Source of the DNA: JALOOB01 sp040766655
GTDB lineage: Bacteria > Chloroflexota > Anaerolineae > CG2-30-64-16
DNA: 64,000 bases
Assembly (NCBI GenBank): GCA_040766655.1
Contig: JAXGQB010000006.1
Location: forward strand, 186,001-250,000
Direction: 5' to 3'
Position 1 is the stretch's first letter. Each line of letters begins with the position of its first letter. A model generated the notes under the pieces. The model did no database searches. It worked only from the letters and a program-made list of their open reading frames with translations, and was not told the origin of the DNA. Made by a program: the position numbers and the translations under genes. Below, piece after piece: positions 52,246 to 60,140 of the stretch.

Positions 52246-52782
52246 TTACGAGTGCGCAGCAGGCCCCCGGTACCGCTGCAGTTGTTTTCGCTGTCGTTCA
52301 TCTAGCTGCCTACGCACCTCGGCGCTTACTTCCTGCTGAAACTGCTCGAATTCGGCTCGTCTGTGCTCGAAGACGTCTCTACGGAATAGCTCGCACACTT
52401 GGCCGATGAACGGGCGCAACTCACCGGATCGCTCTGCCAGCTTTTGCTCATTGCTCATGAAGGGAACGGGGCGAAGCAGGTCTTCAAGGTCCACGTTTCC
52501 GTCGGCCTGGAGAAACCGCACGACCTCTTTCAGGTAAAACCATTGCCGAGTGTCGTCTATCGAATCAGCCCAACTGACCGGAGCCTCTCTGGTACCCAGA
52601 TACAGTTCGATGTCGCCGCGATTGTGGATGAGCCTGATGCGGCATTCACCGGCTTGTAGCACCAAGAGACAGCGGTCTGTGTTAGGCTCATTCTGGCCAA
52701 CAACCACAAAGTCGTAGGGATGAAACAGATAGTCAAAGTGGTGCTTGACCTGTTCAAGGAACTCCTCGCATTCAGTAGACAT
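52246..52782 (-). CDS. Hypothetical protein (178 aa)
   Basis: From the second of two adjacent ATGs (GAGGAC in front): MSTECEEFLEQVKHHFDYLFHPYDFVVVGQNEPNTDRCLLVLQAGECRIRLIHNRGDIELYLG..., then a helical charged C-terminus. The alpha/beta N-terminal part looks like small immunity or DUF-type proteins, but I cannot name it. The open frame runs on into the neighbouring IS21 end, which begins 105 bp upstream and may have cut off the native promoter. Confidence 0.55.
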   Translation of the reverse strand: MSTECEEFLEQVKHHFDYLFHPYDFVVVGQNEPNTDRCLLVLQAGECRIRLIHNRGDIELYLGTREAPVSWADSIDDTRQWFYLKEVVRFLQADGNVDLEDLLRPVPFMSNEQKLAERSGELRPFIGQVCELFRRDVFEHRRAEFEQFQQEVSAEVRRQLDERQRKQLQRYRGPAAHS

Positions 52783-52960
52783 CATGTCCTCTAGGGCGGC
52801 CTCGGAATCGCTCGCTTTCGAGTGCCGACTACGCTCTCCCATCCGCTGCTCCGGTGCCAGCCCTGAGCCGAACGCGACTGACAGAGGGCTGTTGATTACG
52901 TCTGAATTTTGACCCGGGTTTACGCCTGAAAACTGACCCACCCCGGAGAGGATACGGTTA

Positions 52961-53113
52961 AGAAAGACGAGACGGATTCGGTGGACCGAACCCCTCTCGC
53001 CTCCCTCTTGGGTGAGACAGAGTATACGGCCAACGGCGCGATCCTGTCAATCAACTGCTCCAGAAAGACGAACGGATCGGTTGGGCCGAATCCCTCTCGC
53101 CTCCCTCTTGGGT
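52961..53113. repeat. Direct repeat of about 52 bp inside IS21 element 2
   Basis: 52961-53013 and 53062-53113 share AGAAAGACGA, CGGAT, ACCGAA/GCCGAA and an identical CCCTCTCGCCTCCCTCTTGG block. It lies between the left end and istB. Function unknown. Confidence 0.6.
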
Positions 53114-53152
53114 ACGGTGCGGTACGGCGCATCTGGCGGGACGCGGCGAGCG

Positions 53153-53932
53153 CTAGGCGGTGTTCTCGCCGGAGCCGGCCTCCGCGTTATTGGGCGACAA
53201 CTTGCCGCGCATGCGGTAACTGGGTCCTGGGATCAGGAATACATGGCTGAAATGCAGGAGCCGGTCGAGGATCGCCGCCGCGATCATCTCGTCGTCGCCG
53301 AACAGGCGGCCCCAGTTGTCGAAGGGCACATTGGTGGTCAAGACCAATGACACCCGGGTGTACAAATGGTTCACCATCTGGAAGAACAGATTGGCCCGGC
53401 GGGCGTCCATCGGCGTGTAGCCAAGCTCGTCGATCAGCAGCAGATCCAGGCGGCCCAGGGCTTGCGTCAGCTTGCCGAGCGTGTGCGTGGCGTCGGCCGC
53501 GACGAGCTGCTCCAACAAGGCTAATGCCTGGCAGCACAACACACGTTTGCGGGCCTGACAGCCGCGCAGCGCCAATGCGCTGGCCAGATGCGTTTTCCCG
53601 GTGCCCGGGCGGCCCACGAACACGATGTTCTCGGCGCGGGCCAGGAAACCCAGTTCCGCTAACTCGCGGATGCGGGCGGCGGGCAGCGCGGGCTGGAAGC
53701 TGAAGTCGAAGCCTTCAATGGTGCGGACCATGGGCAAACGGGCCTTGGCAATGCGGGCATTGATGGAGCGATCCACCTTGTTGGCCAGTTCTTCCTCGGT
53801 CAGGCGCGCGAGGTACGCAGTGTAGCTCATTTGGGTCTTGGCGGCCTTCTGAGCTTCTTCCTCGAAGACCTGGGCCATCGTGCGCAGGCCCAACCGTTTC
53901 AGCTGCGTGCGCAGCAGTTCCAGGTCGGTCAT
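53153..53932 (-). CDS. istB: IS21 helper ATPase IstB (element 2)
   Basis: 259 residues from ATG 53932, which overlaps the istA stop by four bases. Walker A is GRPGTGKTHLASALA, Walker B LLLIDELGYTPMDARRANLFFQ, followed by LTTNVPFDNWG and AILDRLLHFSHVFLI. Complete. The longer frame upstream reads istA in another frame and is not coding. Confidence 0.9.
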   Translation of the reverse strand: MTDLELLRTQLKRLGLRTMAQVFEEEAQKAAKTQMSYTAYLARLTEEELANKVDRSINARIAKARLPMVRTIEGFDFSFQPALPAARIRELAELGFLARAENIVFVGRPGTGKTHLASALALRGCQARKRVLCCQALALLEQLVAADATHTLGKLTQALGRLDLLLIDELGYTPMDARRANLFFQMVNHLYTRVSLVLTTNVPFDNWGRLFGDDEMIAAAILDRLLHFSHVFLIPGPSYRMRGKLSPNNAEAGSGENTA

Positions 53933-55395
53933 TGGGCCGCCTCCAGAATGTTCTGATAGACCCGCAGATCGGCCGTCAAGCGTGCGGCGTGCAGTGGCTG
54001 CGCCGGGCTCACGGCGACAGGCGCGCTGAGCGCTTCCGTGTAGCCTACCAGGCTGCGGATGAAGTGCTGCGAGTAGGTGTTGTATTCCTCGGCGCGGGCC
54101 AAGGCGCAGCGCAGCGCCGTTTCCGGGTAAATCTCGGCCAGCGCCAGGATGGCGCGCAGATGGCTCAGGGCGTTGTTGGGGTGCTGCGTGCGTAGACCGG
54201 TGAGAAAGCCGTCCAGGTCGGGAAAACGTTGGCGGAAGGCCTGCTCGGCCACCAGCCAGGTGCGTGGCGCATCCTGCCGCAGGCCCGCATAGTGCGCCGG
54301 ATCGAGCACCGTCAGCCCGCGTTGGGCGGCGAAGCGATGGCGGGCGATCTCCACGCCTTGCAGGTTGCGAATGGCCAACTGGCTGCCTTGCGACGGACGG
54401 AGCCAGACTTTCTGGCGGGCATACTGCCAGGGTACGCTGTAACGGCTGCCGGCAAACGGCACCAGGCAATCGTAGCTGACCGTGCGCAGGATTTCGTGGC
54501 TGCCGACAAAGGGTTGTTCCGGCAGCGGCGTGAGCGCCGGCCGTTCGGCCGCAAAGAGGTCCAGGGGTCGCTGGCGCGTCGTGGCGTGCACGACCAGGTC
54601 GAGCTCGTCGGTCACGAACGCGGCCAACGCACGGCCGAAAGCGTCGAAGTCCAGCCAGGCGTGGCCCTTGATGAAGTGCTCTTCGAGGTAGAAGAAGGGC
54701 CGCTCGATCTTGCCCTTCGTCTGCGGCCGGCCCGGCTGGCACGCCACCGGCTCAATGCGGTAGTGACCGCACAATTCCAGAAAATGGTTGTTCCAGGTGA
54801 AGCGGGCGGGGTCGGCCGCGGTCACCAAGGACCGGTCGTTGTCGACCAGCAGACGCAGCGGCGCACCGCCGAAGTAGCGCAGGCCCGCCTCCAGCGCCTC
54901 GTAGATCGACGGCTGCGTGGCGTCCAGACTCGGCCAGTAGAACTTGCGGCGGCTGTAGCCCAGAATCAGCCCGAACACCACGACCTTGGTCGGCACGTCG
55001 CCCAGCATGACGGTGTAGAACGACCAGTCGAACTGAGCCTGCTCGCCGGGGCCGGTCTCGTAACGCTCGGTGACGCGCTTGTTCGCCGCCTGCTTGATGC
55101 CGCGCAAGTACGCGTAGACCGGCGTCGTGCCGCCGTCGTAGCCCAGCAGGCGCAACTCGCGGATGATGCGCGAACCGATGAAATGCTGCTCGATCGCCAT
55201 GTTCTCGATCTGCTTGAGAAAGGGTGTCAGCTTAGGATTCGGCCGCGGCGGCCGCGTGTAGTGGGGCGGGGTTTCCGCGTCGAGAGCCGCACGGACGGTG
55301 TTGCGCGACACCCCCAATTCCTTGGCAATGCCGCGAATGGATTTGCCTTGCGCGCTCAGGTAGCGAATGGTCGTCCAGGCTTCCACGGTGATCAT
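53929..55395 (-). CDS. istA: IS21 transposase IstA (element 2)
   Basis: 488-residue DDE transposase. N-terminal helix-turn-helix IRYLSAQGKSIRGIAKELGVSRNTV (about 8-32). The catalytic core includes EQAQFDWSFYTVMLGD (about 112-127), LLVDNDRSLV and GKIERPFFYLEEHF. The C-terminal domain is of IstA type. Open throughout, unlike the copy in element 1, from which it differs considerably. Confidence 0.9.
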   Translation of the reverse strand: MITVEAWTTIRYLSAQGKSIRGIAKELGVSRNTVRAALDAETPPHYTRPPRPNPKLTPFLKQIENMAIEQHFIGSRIIRELRLLGYDGGTTPVYAYLRGIKQAANKRVTERYETGPGEQAQFDWSFYTVMLGDVPTKVVVFGLILGYSRRKFYWPSLDATQPSIYEALEAGLRYFGGAPLRLLVDNDRSLVTAADPARFTWNNHFLELCGHYRIEPVACQPGRPQTKGKIERPFFYLEEHFIKGHAWLDFDAFGRALAAFVTDELDLVVHATTRQRPLDLFAAERPALTPLPEQPFVGSHEILRTVSYDCLVPFAGSRYSVPWQYARQKVWLRPSQGSQLAIRNLQGVEIARHRFAAQRGLTVLDPAHYAGLRQDAPRTWLVAEQAFRQRFPDLDGFLTGLRTQHPNNALSHLRAILALAEIYPETALRCALARAEEYNTYSQHFIRSLVGYTEALSAPVAVSPAQPLHAARLTADLRVYQNILEAAQ

Positions 55396-55575
55396 CTCCT
55401 GCGGTCTCCTTGCTGCAGTCTCACAGCAAGGATGATGGTCTCCGTGGGGTGGGTCAACTTTCAGACGTAAAGTGGGTCAGTTTTCAGACGTAATCTACAA
55501 CGGGTTTTCGTTGCGGGCCTTCATCGCTAAGGCCTGTGAACTGCACGTGCACACCATAGTGCGTTCATGCCTGAC

Positions 55576-55604
55576 TGGACGAGTTCGCCCTAAACGAGTA
55601 TAAT
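55576..55604 (+). promoter_or_regulatory. Promoter of the SAM-I riboswitch transcript
   Basis: TGGACG (55576-55581), a 17-bp spacer and a perfect TATAAT (55599-55604), followed by the aptamer. Confidence 0.7.
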
Positions 55605-55610
55605 CCTGCT

Positions 55611-55720
55611 ACCATCAAGAGCGGCGCTAACGGGGACCGGCCCCAGCGTCCTGCAACCCGGTCGCGGATAACGCGACCAAAGGTGCAAAATCCGGCGGGC
55701 ATTCGACCCGAAAGATGGCA
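55611..55720 (+). ncRNA. SAM-I (S-box) riboswitch
   Basis: ACCATCAAGAGCGG opens the aptamer; GGGGACCGGCCCC, TGCAACC, a P3 hairpin GGTCGCG/CGCGACC, AGGTGCAAAATCC, a P4 CGGG/CCCG pair and GAAAGATGGCA close it. P1 pairs CCATC with GATGG. This order matches the SAM-I consensus (AAGAG, GCAACC, GGTGC-AA-TCC, AAAGATG). A terminator follows, so it should turn off the downstream gene when S-adenosylmethionine is high. Confidence 0.85.
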
Positions 55721-55748
55721 TAGGCTGAGCGCCAAGACGCCCTGTGTC

Positions 55749-55778
55749 GCCCCTCTGATGGTATCGGAGGGGCTTTTT
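55749..55778 (+). terminator. Riboswitch expression-platform terminator
   Basis: GCCCCTC (55749-55755) pairs with GAGGGGC (55767-55773), followed by five T. It lies 29 bp after the aptamer and 80 bp before the small gene. Confidence 0.82.
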
Positions 55779-55857
55779 GTTTGCTAGGTTATCTGGCGCT
55801 TAGGCGATGCGAAAGTAGTGCAGCACAGGTATCGGACAACATCCATCAAGGAGGAAC

Positions 55858-56058
55858 ATGATGAACAACGAACGCGATCCCAAGCCGTCTGGCCGCGGCG
55901 TGTACTCGGCCTTACCAGAGTATCCCGGCCTGCCGTCGAAGACCGGCAGGACGACTGCGATCATCGTCAGGCGACCGAAGAGAACTCCGAAGCCACCAAG
56001 ACCACCAGAGGAACGAGATGAGGAGCCGGCCGGAGACTCCGAGTCCCAGAAGGAGTAA
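55858..56058 (+). CDS. Small Pro/Lys-rich protein (66 aa) under the SAM riboswitch
   Basis: AAGGAGGAAC precedes two adjacent ATGs. The product begins MMNNERDPKPSGRGVYSALPEYPGLPSKTGRTTAIIVRRPKRTPKPP and ends in an acidic tail. No family recognised; it is not a known methionine or SAM enzyme. The XRE gene converges on it with 8 bp between stops. Either this is a new riboswitch target or the original target gene has been replaced. Confidence 0.5.
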   Translation: MMNNERDPKPSGRGVYSALPEYPGLPSKTGRTTAIIVRRPKRTPKPPRPPEERDEEPAGDSESQKE

Positions 56059-56066
56059 CTGGAGGC

Positions 56067-56306
56067 CTACAACTCCGGCAGGAAGGACTCGATGGACCGC
56101 CGGTAGAGCGCGGCGAATGCCTGAAGCTCGACGACGTCGACGCGCCTCTCGCCGGATTCGCACTTCGACACGTAGCTCTGGGGCTTGTCCAGCGCCTGGG
56201 CGACCGCGCGCTGCGACAGGCCGGACTCCCGCCTGGCCTGGCGGAGCTTAGTCAGAAACTCGCGATACTGTGGAGAATGTACGGACCTCGCCAAGGTGCG
56301 CTCCAT
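56067..56306 (-). CDS. XRE-family transcriptional regulator
   Basis: 79 residues from ATG 56306: MERTLARSVHSPQYREFLTKLRQARRESGLSQRAVAQALDKPQSYVSKCESGERRVDVVELQAFAALYRRS. The Cro/CI helix-turn-helix is complete (about 30-52). An ATG seven codons earlier is the alternative start. It is divergent from the GIY-YIG gene and inverted repeats lie between them, which suggests it represses both. Confidence 0.82.
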   Translation of the reverse strand: MERTLARSVHSPQYREFLTKLRQARRESGLSQRAVAQALDKPQSYVSKCESGERRVDVVELQAFAALYRRSIESFLPEL

Positions 56307-56376
56307 TGCTCTGGATGGAGCAATCATGGACGCTCTGGCTGAATATCCCAGATTAGGATATTATGTGACCGTCACA
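56300..56376. promoter_or_regulatory. Operator region between XRE and GIY-YIG genes
   Basis: GCTCCAT (56300-56306) and ATGGAGC (56315-56321) are exact inverted repeats covering the XRE start. TGTGACCGTCACA (56364-56376) is a perfect palindrome 140 bp before the GIY-YIG start. Both suit XRE dimer binding. Confidence 0.55.
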
Positions 56377-56517
56377 ACGTACGTCGCCGTCTGTAGCACC
56401 AGCCTCAGGTTCAGGTGGATCGGCTCGTGTGGAGCCTGACAACAAGCTGAACTGGACCACAGGCAGCTTAGTGATGTGTTCGGCCGACGCCAAGGTCGGA
56501 TCAAGAGGAGGGGACCA

Positions 56518-57705
56518 ATGATGGATTTCAGATTCAAGAGCCCACTTAAGGCCGTACTCATGCGGCGGCTCGCGTTTGAGGCGTTTGTCGCGGGCCGCCG
56601 CTTCGACTTCGCTGAGATTTGGTCCGAGCACCTGCCGGCTGCAAGGCACGAGCTCGGCCTGCCGCCGCACGAATACTCCGAGAGCGCGATGACGGCTCTT
56701 CTCAGCGGGCTACTGAAACGGCCGGTACAACTCAGGCAGCACGGAGACGGCGTGCGACCGGTCGACGCTTGGGCGGGCCAATGGCGACTGCACCGCGTGC
56801 CGCCTCACGACGAGGTCCGCCGGCTATCGTTGAACCCGGCGGTCAGAAAGGAGATGTTCGGCAGTGCTGGTCATCGCAGATGGACCATGGTATTCCGTGA
56901 CACGGCACTGCCCAAACTGACGGTCATCACCGGTCCACTGGATTCAGTGAAGAAGGCGTGTGATGGCCTCTGTGGGGTCTATGTGATGCGTCGGGCGAGG
57001 CTCTACATCGGACATTCGACCAATCTCGGAGCCCGGTTCCTCAGCCACCTCAGCGCCGGCGAGCCGCAGTGGACGGTTGCCGTTGCCCCGGCGAGTAGCG
57101 ATGACAAGGTCGACGATGATGTGCTGCGCGTGGCTGAAACACTGCTGACGTCGCTCTGGGGCGAGGTGGCGCTGCTAGCCAACGCTAAGAGTCCTTCGAA
57201 CATACCGCGCAGCGAGCACCTCCAGCAGGGTGTCCTGCTGGCCAAGGCCGCGGCCGCAGCGGTTCATTGGCTAAAGCGCCATGACGCCGACCTGGGGCTA
57301 CCAGCGCTGGAAATCCCATTCATCCACTGGCGCGTGCCGGGCTGGCCGGCGTGCTACCTGGAGCCGCAGGAGACGCCCATCGTGCGCGACCACGGCGAAT
57401 GGCCGAAAAGTGGCTGGGACCTGATTTTCGCCAGCGGGGATGAAGAGGAGGACGACCCCGACCTACCGGACGCGTACGAGTGGGGGATCGACCTCACCGG
57501 CCTGGCCCACCGAGGGATCATCGACGAAGCAGAACATCAGGCGGCCAGCGCGGCTGGGCGGGAGGCTGTCGAAGCCCTGCCGGAGGAGGCGCGTTCATAT
57601 GAGCGGTATCGGGCCGGCTGCGCAGCGTGCGCGCGCGTGCTAGGGCCGAAGTGGAAGATGAGGAAGGAAGACGCTGGCGAGGAGGATGACTGGGACCTGT
57701 CGTAG
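56518..57705 (+). CDS. GIY-YIG-domain protein
   Basis: 395 residues. CGVYVMRRARLYIGHSTNLGARFLSHLSAG (about 152-181) matches the GIY-YIG nuclease core: GVY (153-155), YIG (163-165) and the conserved Arg (173). The N-terminal 150 residues and the acidic C-terminal 130 are unrecognised. A GGAGGGG stands before the ATG. Pairing with an XRE regulator recalls restriction-modification control or toxin-type gene pairs. Nuclease activity is inferred. Confidence 0.62.
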   Translation: MMDFRFKSPLKAVLMRRLAFEAFVAGRRFDFAEIWSEHLPAARHELGLPPHEYSESAMTALLSGLLKRPVQLRQHGDGVRPVDAWAGQWRLHRVPPHDEVRRLSLNPAVRKEMFGSAGHRRWTMVFRDTALPKLTVITGPLDSVKKACDGLCGVYVMRRARLYIGHSTNLGARFLSHLSAGEPQWTVAVAPASSDDKVDDDVLRVAETLLTSLWGEVALLANAKSPSNIPRSEHLQQGVLLAKAAAAAVHWLKRHDADLGLPALEIPFIHWRVPGWPACYLEPQETPIVRDHGEWPKSGWDLIFASGDEEEDDPDLPDAYEWGIDLTGLAHRGIIDEAEHQAASAAGREAVEALPEEARSYERYRAGCAACARVLGPKWKMRKEDAGEEDDWDLS

Positions 57706-58195
57706 GCCACCACGAACATTGGTCAGGGTGCTCGCCTGGTTGGTATTCACCTCATGAATCAGCCAGGCGCTGACGAGCGTTATCTCGTCCTCAGCACGTG
57801 GGGGGTCGCCGATTTGGTAAGTTGGCGGCCTCGCCGGCCAGTGCTACAATTGACGAAACTGGCAATGGTTCGTGATGGGGCCGCCCTGTCCTAATGCAGA
57901 ATCTTGCCGTACCTCTACGGATATAGGCGGCCAGAGTGTGATCTAGGTAATGCGCCCTCTTTCAACCAGGGACGACTAGATGACTTCCCACTCCGGCGAG
58001 CGAGTACTCACAAGTGCGCTGAGGGCGCGAGCCGGCTGTTCTGATCTCCATGCACGAGTCTTCCAACGGACCAGGTGGAGGCTCCTCTCCGCTGTTACGT
58101 TCTTTTGGATGCAACAGCGGGGCAGCAGACCCGCGAACTGCTGACTACGGTCTAGGCCGGTCCACGCCAGGGCGAAAGAGAAGGAGGAATGCCCC
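57706..58195 (+). promoter_or_regulatory. Promoter and long leader of the 58196 lipoprotein gene
   Basis: A hairpin CGCCTGG...CCAGGCG with inner ATTCA/TGAAT follows the GIY-YIG gene and may end its transcript. TTGGCG (57822-57827), 17 bp and TACAAT (57845-57850) with an upstream TG form an extended -10 promoter. The remaining 340 nt up to the lipoprotein start contain GGCCGCC/GGCGGCC pairing but no gene. Confidence 0.45.
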
Positions 58196-59776
58196 ATGCG
58201 CCGTTTGCTGATTGTCCCTTTCCTGGTGTTGCTGGTTGCTGGTTGTGGGAATCCCGCCACCCCTGACCCGAACGAGATATCGCAACTGGTTCAGCAGGCC
58301 GTGCAGGCCACGTTGGAGGCACAACCAACCCGACAACCCACTCTCGCTGCCACTGTTGTGCCCGTGGTCACTGAGACCACTCTGCCGACCGAAGCACCGC
58401 AGCCAGCGGAGCCGACAGCCACGAGAGTCGAGTCCACAGCCACTCCTTCCAGGCCGGCCGAGAATACAGCAACCCCTGCGCCCAGCAACACCCCTGTCCC
58501 AACAGCGACTGCCACCGCGGCCGCGCCGTTTGCCGCGGCGAGCAAAGTGGTGAACCTGCGCGCCGGACCTGGCACGAACTACCCGGTCGTTGGCTCGATG
58601 AAGGCGGGAGACCGGTATGACATCACCGCACAGAACCAGGACGGCTCGTGGCTAGAGGTGTGCTGTGTGGATGGGAAGTCCGTGTGGGTCGCCAAATCGG
58701 TTGTCACGGTCGGCGGCCCTGCGGCCGGCATCGCTGTCGCCCAGAACATCCCCCCGGCCCCGACTGCGCGGCCAGCACCGACGGCGGCACCTGTTGCGGT
58801 CCGCCAGAGCGGCCAGCAGTGGACGCTGGTTGCCGACGCAGCAGCCGACTTCCCTGGTGGCCAGGATCGCAACCACTGGTACTATCTGTGGACGGAGGGG
58901 CGCAACAATTTCCGGTGGCAGGACGCGCAGTACTCTAACGAGAACGGCTGCTATCGGGATGGTGCAGGGCTCGGCTTGGAGATTTGCCGGGACACGATCA
59001 AGGCCGATCCGCGCGGCGATATCGCGGTGCAATGGAAGGCCAGCCGCGGTGGCACGTACCGTTTCGAGTGGGACTCGGCCTCGCTGAAGTTCTATCAGCA
59101 CGCCAACCTGATAGGCATCCAGGGCCAGGGCGCAGAGCTCCCCTATGCCGCGACCATAGCAGGCGTGATAGACTGGGAGATGTTTTTCTGGGTAGCCGCT
59201 GATACCACGCCGTTCCACATCCGCATCTTTCGGCTGGACGAGACAACTGTGACGGAGGCGGCCCTCGCCGCGCCAGTGCCAAGCCTTCCCAAGGGAGGTC
59301 TGGTTTTTGGTGATGGTACTGGAAGGGTCGGCGTTGATATTCCGGCGGGGACCTACCGGTCGATTGGGAGGGCTCGCTGCTACTGGGAGCGGCTGCGAGG
59401 CTTTGGCGGTACGCTCGGCGAAATCATCGCCAATGATGTTTCCTACGGCCCGAAGATTGTGACCATCTCTGGAACGGACGCCGGGTTCCATTCGTGGGGC
59501 TGCAACGGCTGGACGCTCGATCTCACTGCCATCACTGCAAGTCCGACGGCCCCGTTCGGCAGCGGAACGTACTTCGTGCACAAGGATATCGCACCGGGGA
59601 CATGGCAATCGAGCGGCTCAGACACGTGTTATTGGGAGCGGCTGTCCGGCTTCTCCGGCGAACTCAAAGACATCCTGGCCAATGACTTCGTCAGAGGTCC
59701 CACGATCGTCGCCATCAGCCCCGGAGACACGGGCTTCAGCAGCTATGGCTGCGGCACCTGGACGAGAATCCAATAG
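58196..59776 (+). CDS. SH3-domain lipoprotein with two C-terminal repeats
   Basis: 526-residue lipoprotein behind AAGGAGGAA. The signal peptide ends in lipobox LVAGC. A helical region and a 70-residue Thr/Pro linker come next. The SH3 domain (VVNLRAGPGTNYPVV ... SWLEVCCVDGKSVWVAKSVV) may bind the wall. A unique domain occupies about 200-360. Two repeats at the end follow the plan G-TY...DI(P/A)PGT(Y/W)-x-S...CYWERL-x-GF-x-G...IIAND/ILAND...(V/A)-x-IS-x-(T/G)D-x-GF-x-S-x-GC. Same overall plan as the protein at 20494. Confidence 0.8.
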   Translation: MRRLLIVPFLVLLVAGCGNPATPDPNEISQLVQQAVQATLEAQPTRQPTLAATVVPVVTETTLPTEAPQPAEPTATRVESTATPSRPAENTATPAPSNTPVPTATATAAAPFAAASKVVNLRAGPGTNYPVVGSMKAGDRYDITAQNQDGSWLEVCCVDGKSVWVAKSVVTVGGPAAGIAVAQNIPPAPTARPAPTAAPVAVRQSGQQWTLVADAAADFPGGQDRNHWYYLWTEGRNNFRWQDAQYSNENGCYRDGAGLGLEICRDTIKADPRGDIAVQWKASRGGTYRFEWDSASLKFYQHANLIGIQGQGAELPYAATIAGVIDWEMFFWVAADTTPFHIRIFRLDETTVTEAALAAPVPSLPKGGLVFGDGTGRVGVDIPAGTYRSIGRARCYWERLRGFGGTLGEIIANDVSYGPKIVTISGTDAGFHSWGCNGWTLDLTAITASPTAPFGSGTYFVHKDIAPGTWQSSGSDTCYWERLSGFSGELKDILANDFVRGPTIVAISPGDTGFSSYGCGTWTRIQ

Positions 59777-59889
59777 CGTGCAGCCATGATTAGGACGTAA
59801 CAACCTGCCTGCCGGATGTGTAGGCCTGCGCACTCGAAGGCGACGTGCTATGTCGGTCACGGACTTCAGCGGCGAAAGATGGACGCGCG

Positions 59890-60120
59890 ATGCCACGAGA
59901 TACTCACTGTGACCTGAATGGTGTACTTAGAGGTGTTGATCTGGCTATGATCCTGGGTAATCAAGCCTGCGCCCATCGGGAGCCAACGCCCGACTTCCGG
60001 TGAACGGGCTGTGGCCCGCAGGCTTGCGTGCATCAGGACGGCGGTGATACGTCCGCGCACTTCTAGCACCTGGTGTCAGATCACTCATGCCCACCATTGG
60101 GTGGGCACCGCGGGTGCTAG
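59890..60120 (+). pseudogene. Decayed copy of the Cys/His mini-protein
   Basis: Translating from ATG 59890 gives MPRDTHCDLNGVLRGVDLAMIL...PTPDFR, stop, TGCG...HQDGGDTSAHF, stop, HLVSDHSCP. It follows the 74-residue protein at 24774 residue for residue. TGA replaces the first zinc-ligand Cys codon and TAG the Glu of HFEH. As at 24774 it follows a Thr/Pro-rich lipoprotein gene. Confidence 0.75.
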
Positions 60121-60140
60121 GTGAACAGGAGCAAGGCACA

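Larger units (their letters stand above)
52890..55499 (-). mobile_element. IS21-family element 2 (about 2610 bp)
   Basis: Ends are inverted: the left starts TGTTGATTACGTCTGAA (52890) and the right, read inward, TGTAGATTACGTCTGAA (55499), each followed by TGACCC-containing repeats of TTACG(T/C)CTGAAA. It carries istA and istB, both open, on the minus strand, so it may still be active. I see no clear target duplication. Confidence 0.78.

Noticed and set aside
59890..60120. In-frame TGA at a Cys position considered as selenocysteine
   Set aside because: A second in-frame TAG follows at a non-Cys position, and no SECIS-like hairpin or sel gene is visible; decay explains both stops.
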